DNA of 8,262 nucleotides from Acidimicrobiia bacterium (lineage in GTDB: Bacteria; Actinomycetota; Acidimicrobiia; IMCC26256; JAENVU01), in contig JANYLF010000258.1 in assembly GCA_025357995.1 (NCBI GenBank), forward strand, positions 1 to 8,262. The letters run 5' to 3'. The position numbers were made by a program, and so were the translations under genes. This document shows, in pieces, positions 6,047-8,262 of this stretch (its first letter is position 1; the number at the start of each line of letters is the position of its first letter). The notes below the pieces were generated by a model. The model saw only the letters and a list, made by a program, of their open reading frames with translations, was not told where the DNA came from and searched no databases.

Positions 6047-7318
6047 GGCGGTGACGGTCACGGGGACTCCGCCCACCGGGTGACCGGTGACGGTGCCGAC
6101 CACACCGGGAATCTCACGCGACGCCGGCGAAAGATCGACGCGCTGCGCAAGCCGTGACGCGACGAGCGTGAGGTTGAGGCGGGCGAGGCCGAATCCGAGA
6201 CAGCTCCGAGAACCGGCACCGAACGGAACCCACGCGTATTCGGGTTCGTCGCCGTCGAGGTGACGGGAGGGATCGAACCGCATCGGATCGGGCCACGAGG
6301 CGGGGTCGCGTCCGGTCAGGAGCGGCGACCACGCGATCGCGCTGCCTCGACGCACTCGGTAGGGGCCCAAGGCGAAGCTCTTGGCCACCAGGCGGGGCGC
6401 GTAGGCCCCGGCGGGATGGATGCGCAGCGATTCGTGGACGACTGCCTCCGCATATCGGCCTGTCCGTTCGTTGCCGTCTGCCTCCTCGCGAAGTTGTGTC
6501 CACACTTCGGGGTCCGCGGCGGCGCGCAGCACGAGCCAACTCGCCGACGCGGTCGTCGTATCGAAGCCCGCGCCGATCAGCGAAACCACTTGGTCTCGCA
6601 ACTCGCGCTCGGTCAGCCCGTCGGCGGCGAGGAGAGCGTCCAGGACGTCGTCACTCGCATCGGACGGCGACGCGGCCCGCCGACGCGCGATCTCCGCGTC
6701 GAGGCGCGCGTCGAACGACCGACGCGACGCGCGCGCGCGTTCACGCGCGCCCCAAGGGAATGGATGGGGGATCTGCTTGCCCATTGGCCGATTGAGGTAC
6801 TCGGCCGCGGGTGCAAGCCGCTCGCCGATGTCGTCGGCACCGGCTGCGAGGTCGGCGCCGAAGAGGACGCGCACGACGATGCGTCGGATCGTTGTTTGCA
6901 GCCGTGGCGCGAGGTCGACCTGCTCATTCATTGGTAGCTCGTCGATCATCTCGTCGAGTTGGTCGACGATGAGCGTGCGCCAGGACTGGAGTCGTCGCAA
7001 TGCGAACGCCGGTTGCACGAGTGCACGACGGCGCGCGTGGTCGTCGCCGTCGCTCACGAGCATTGAAGTCGGCCCGACGAAGACACCGAGCGGCAGCTTG
7101 AAGACCGGCCCCCATCGGAACTGTTCCTGGGGCCCCGTGAGCACGACCTTGACCAGCTCGCGATCGCCGACCACCACGATGCTCGTCGGACCGAGGTGGA
7201 TGGCAAAGGTGCGCCCGTAGGAGGCGGCGAGTTCCTCGATGGTGTCGGCCGGGCGGTTGAGCATCGCTCGCGCCGCTCGCACTGCCGCCCGACCGTGCGG
7301 CCCGGGGATCTCGATCAT
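6038..7318 (-). CDS. Cytochrome P450
   Basis: A complete 426-residue soluble bacterial P450, a heme-thiolate monooxygenase. Motifs in order: proline-rich start MIEIPGPHG, C-helix DGDDHARRR (90-98), I-helix oxygen-binding GAGFDTTTAS (249-258), ExxR as ESLR (296-299), the PERF-like FDPSRH (348-353) and heme loop FGAGSRSCLG (366-375) with ligand Cys373. All essential residues are present, so it should be functional. The reading frame extends upstream to an ATG at 7375, but the ATG ending at 7318 is chosen because GGGAGGT lies 4 bases before it. There is no N-terminal membrane anchor. No ferredoxin or ferredoxin reductase gene is nearby, so redox partners must come from elsewhere. The substrate cannot be read from the sequence. 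The gene converges on the alpha/beta-hydrolase and is divergent from the acyltransferase. The Arg/Ala-rich stretch around residues 191-202 is encoded by a CG-repeat-like segment. Confidence 0.96.
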   Translation of the reverse strand: MIEIPGPHGRAAVRAARAMLNRPADTIEELAASYGRTFAIHLGPTSIVVVGDRELVKVVLTGPQEQFRWGPVFKLPLGVFVGPTSMLVSDGDDHARRRALVQPAFALRRLQSWRTLIVDQLDEMIDELPMNEQVDLAPRLQTTIRRIVVRVLFGADLAAGADDIGERLAPAAEYLNRPMGKQIPHPFPWGARERARASRRSFDARLDAEIARRRAASPSDASDDVLDALLAADGLTERELRDQVVSLIGAGFDTTTASASWLVLRAAADPEVWTQLREEADGNERTGRYAEAVVHESLRIHPAGAYAPRLVAKSFALGPYRVRRGSAIAWSPLLTGRDPASWPDPMRFDPSRHLDGDEPEYAWVPFGAGSRSCLGFGLARLNLTLVASRLAQRVDLSPASREIPGVVGTVTGHPVGGVPVTVTARR

Positions 7319-7322
7319 GCCC

Positions 7323-7329
7323 ACCTCCC
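7323..7329 (-). promoter_or_regulatory. Shine-Dalgarno site that fixes the P450 start
   Basis: Read on the minus strand this is GGGAGGT, 4 bases before the ATG at 7318-7316. It favours the 426-residue form over the 445-residue one. Confidence 0.75.
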
Positions 7330-7343
7330 TTGCTGGGTTCCGG

Positions 7344-7349
7344 ACGCTA
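7344..7349 (-). promoter_or_regulatory. Possible -10 element for the P450 gene
   Basis: On the minus strand this is TAGCGT preceded by G, the same GTAGCNT pattern as upstream of nadB and the hydrolase. It lies 25 bases before the P450 ATG, leaving room for the Shine-Dalgarno site. No -35 is evident. The 92-base divergent gap (7319-7410) must also hold any acyltransferase promoter, but I cannot see one. Confidence 0.3.
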
Positions 7350-7410
7350 CGGCGCCTCACTCGATGGCTCGGCACCGGGGTTGCGGTGTGCTCTGCTGGG
7401 CGCGGTGGGC

Positions 7411-8262
7411 ATGCGTGACATGAGTGCGACGGTCCGCCAGATGGCGGCGGACACTCCGCCGGCGCGCGATCGCTACGTCGACTTCCTGCGTGCGCTCGCG
7501 ATCTTCGCGGTGGTCGCGGGCCACTGGTTGGTGGCCACCATCCAGCGCGGCCCTCACGGGATCGAGGTCGGCAACGTCCTGAGCCACGTGCCCGCCCTGC
7601 GCCCGGTCACCTGGGTGTTCCAGGTCATGAGCGTGTTCTTCGTCGTCGGTGGATTCTCGACTCGGCGCACGATCGAGGGTCGCACTGCGTTCGATCGCGG
7701 TGCGTTCTTCGCCAACCGGGGAGAGCGGCTCCTCCGGCCGACGCTTGCGTTCGTGGTCGTGTGGCTCGTCGCGGCGCTCGGGCTTCAGGGCCTTGGCGTC
7801 GACGAGGGCTTGACCCACGCAATCGCGCGCATCGCGGCCCAGCCGCTGTGGTTCCTCGCGGTGTACCTACTCGTCACTCTCGTCGCGCCCGCGCAACTCG
7901 CGCTTGCATCGTCGGGCGCCCGCGACGCTGCTCATTGCCTTGCCGCTCGGAGTGGTGTTGTTCGACGCGTTGCGGTTCACGCATGCCGCGCCAGGGCTCG
8001 CGGTCGTGAACTACCTCCTCGTGTTCGCCTTCGCGCAGGAGCTCGGCTTTCACCTCTCGGTGGGGTGGGATCGCATCCACCCGCGATCGGCACTGGCCGC
8101 GTCGGCGGCCGCGTTCGGCGTGATGGTGTTGCTCGTGACCATCGGCCCGTACCCGGTGTCGATGGTGGGCCTCCCGGGGGCACGCGTGTCGAACATGAGC
8201 CCGCCGACGGTGTGCATCCTCTTGTTGACGATCGTCCACACCGGCCTGCTGACCGCCTTGCG
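7411..8262 (+). CDS. Acyltransferase family 3 membrane protein, frameshifted and cut by the window end
   Basis: An integral membrane protein resembling acyltransferase family 3 (Pfam Acyltransf_3), whose members transfer acyl groups to sugars, glycans or lipids at the membrane. From the ATG at 7411: helix 1 RYVDFLRALAIFAVVAGHW (21-39, with the typical His), helix 2 around VTWVFQVMSVFFVVGGF, the basic loop NRGERLLRP, helix 3 LAFVVVWLVAALGL and helix 4 PLWFLAVYLLVTLVAP. After codon 165 (CTT, 7903-7905) this frame turns Arg/Gly-rich. The coding signal moves by +1 to the frame starting CAT at 7907, which gives HRRAPATLLIALPLGVVLFD and then further helices to the window end. Removing one T from CTTG restores Leu-His and one smooth protein. 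This is a sequencing/assembly error or a real inactivating change. The Shine-Dalgarno is weak, so 7411 and 7420 are both possible starts. No stop codon is within the window. Confidence 0.82.
   Translation, partial: MRDMSATVRQMAADTPPARDRYVDFLRALAIFAVVAGHWLVATIQRGPHGIEVGNVLSHVPALRPVTWVFQVMSVFFVVGGFSTRRTIEGRTAFDRGAFFANRGERLLRPTLAFVVVWLVAALGLQGLGVDEGLTHAIARIAAQPLWFLAVYLLVTLVAPAQLALASSGARDAAHCLAARSGVVRRVAVHACRARARGRELPPRVRLRAGARLSPLGGVGSHPPAIGTGRVGGRVRRDGVARDHRPVPGVDGGPPGGTRVEHEPADGVHPLVDDRPHRPADRLA

Noticed and set aside
6051..6061. GTGAC-G-GTCAC palindrome just past the hydrolase stop
   Set aside because: It codes for the Val-Thr-Val-Thr end of the P450, the stem is short and no T-run follows, so it is not called a terminator or operator.
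6731..6748. Perfect inverted repeat GCGCGCGT/ACGCGCGC with a 2-base centre inside a CG-alternating run
   Set aside because: It lies within the P450 coding sequence for an Arg/Ala-rich segment. High-GC codon use explains it without a regulatory role.
7319..7375. 19-residue N-terminal extension of the P450 (ATG at 7375)
   Set aside because: The GGGAGGT before the ATG at 7318 and the proline-rich MIEIPGP start favour the shorter form.
1..8262. Search for CRISPR arrays, tRNAs, insertion sequences, toxin-antitoxin or defence genes
   Set aside because: No spaced repeat array, cloverleaf, transposase or defence motif was found by reading. The window is metabolic genes.

Overview
This is a GC-rich, gene-dense stretch of bacterial chromosome with GTG starts. 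The gene content and order suggest an actinobacterium (Actinomycetota), possibly of the Acidimicrobiia. That class-level placement is inference; no marker gene is present to prove it. I see no rRNA, tRNA, CRISPR array, insertion sequence, phage gene or toxin/antitoxin gene. No gap between genes exceeds about 130 bases.

Left part (1-3339): a cofactor-biosynthesis operon on the + strand. It opens with the last 27 codons of a probable panC (pantothenate synthetase). Then come nadB (L-aspartate oxidase), nadC (quinolinate phosphoribosyltransferase) and coaX (type III pantothenate kinase). PanC makes pantothenate and CoaX phosphorylates it towards CoA; NadB and NadC are two steps of de novo NAD synthesis. 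nadA (the step between NadB and NadC) and panD are not in the window. nadB may have its own promoter and a leaderless transcript. The nadC start lies in a perfect 8-bp inverted repeat that spans the nadB stop codon, which suggests translational coupling.

Middle part (3406-5044): two overlapping genes in the same direction. The first encodes an extended SDR (NAD-dependent epimerase-like) protein, the second a PlsC-like acyltransferase-fold protein. Together they resemble the neighbouring M. tuberculosis genes Rv0501 and Rv0502, recalled from memory. Both proteins lack the textbook catalytic residues of their superfamilies: YxxxK in the SDR, HX4D and the Glu of the glycine-rich motif in the acyltransferase. 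This is the most interesting point in the window: a linked pair of probable pseudoenzymes or re-purposed folds, next to a CoA/NAD operon.

Right part (5045-8262): accessory metabolism. An alpha/beta-hydrolase (+) converges on a complete cytochrome P450 (-). The P450 is divergent from a membrane acyltransferase (acyltransferase family 3) that runs off the right edge. In the sequence as given, that last gene carries a +1 frameshift near 7903-7906, which is either a sequencing/assembly error or a real lesion.

No new defence or mobile system is visible. The points worth following are the degenerate enzyme pair, the nadB/nadC junction hairpin, the shared GTAGCNT -10-like elements and the frameshift.
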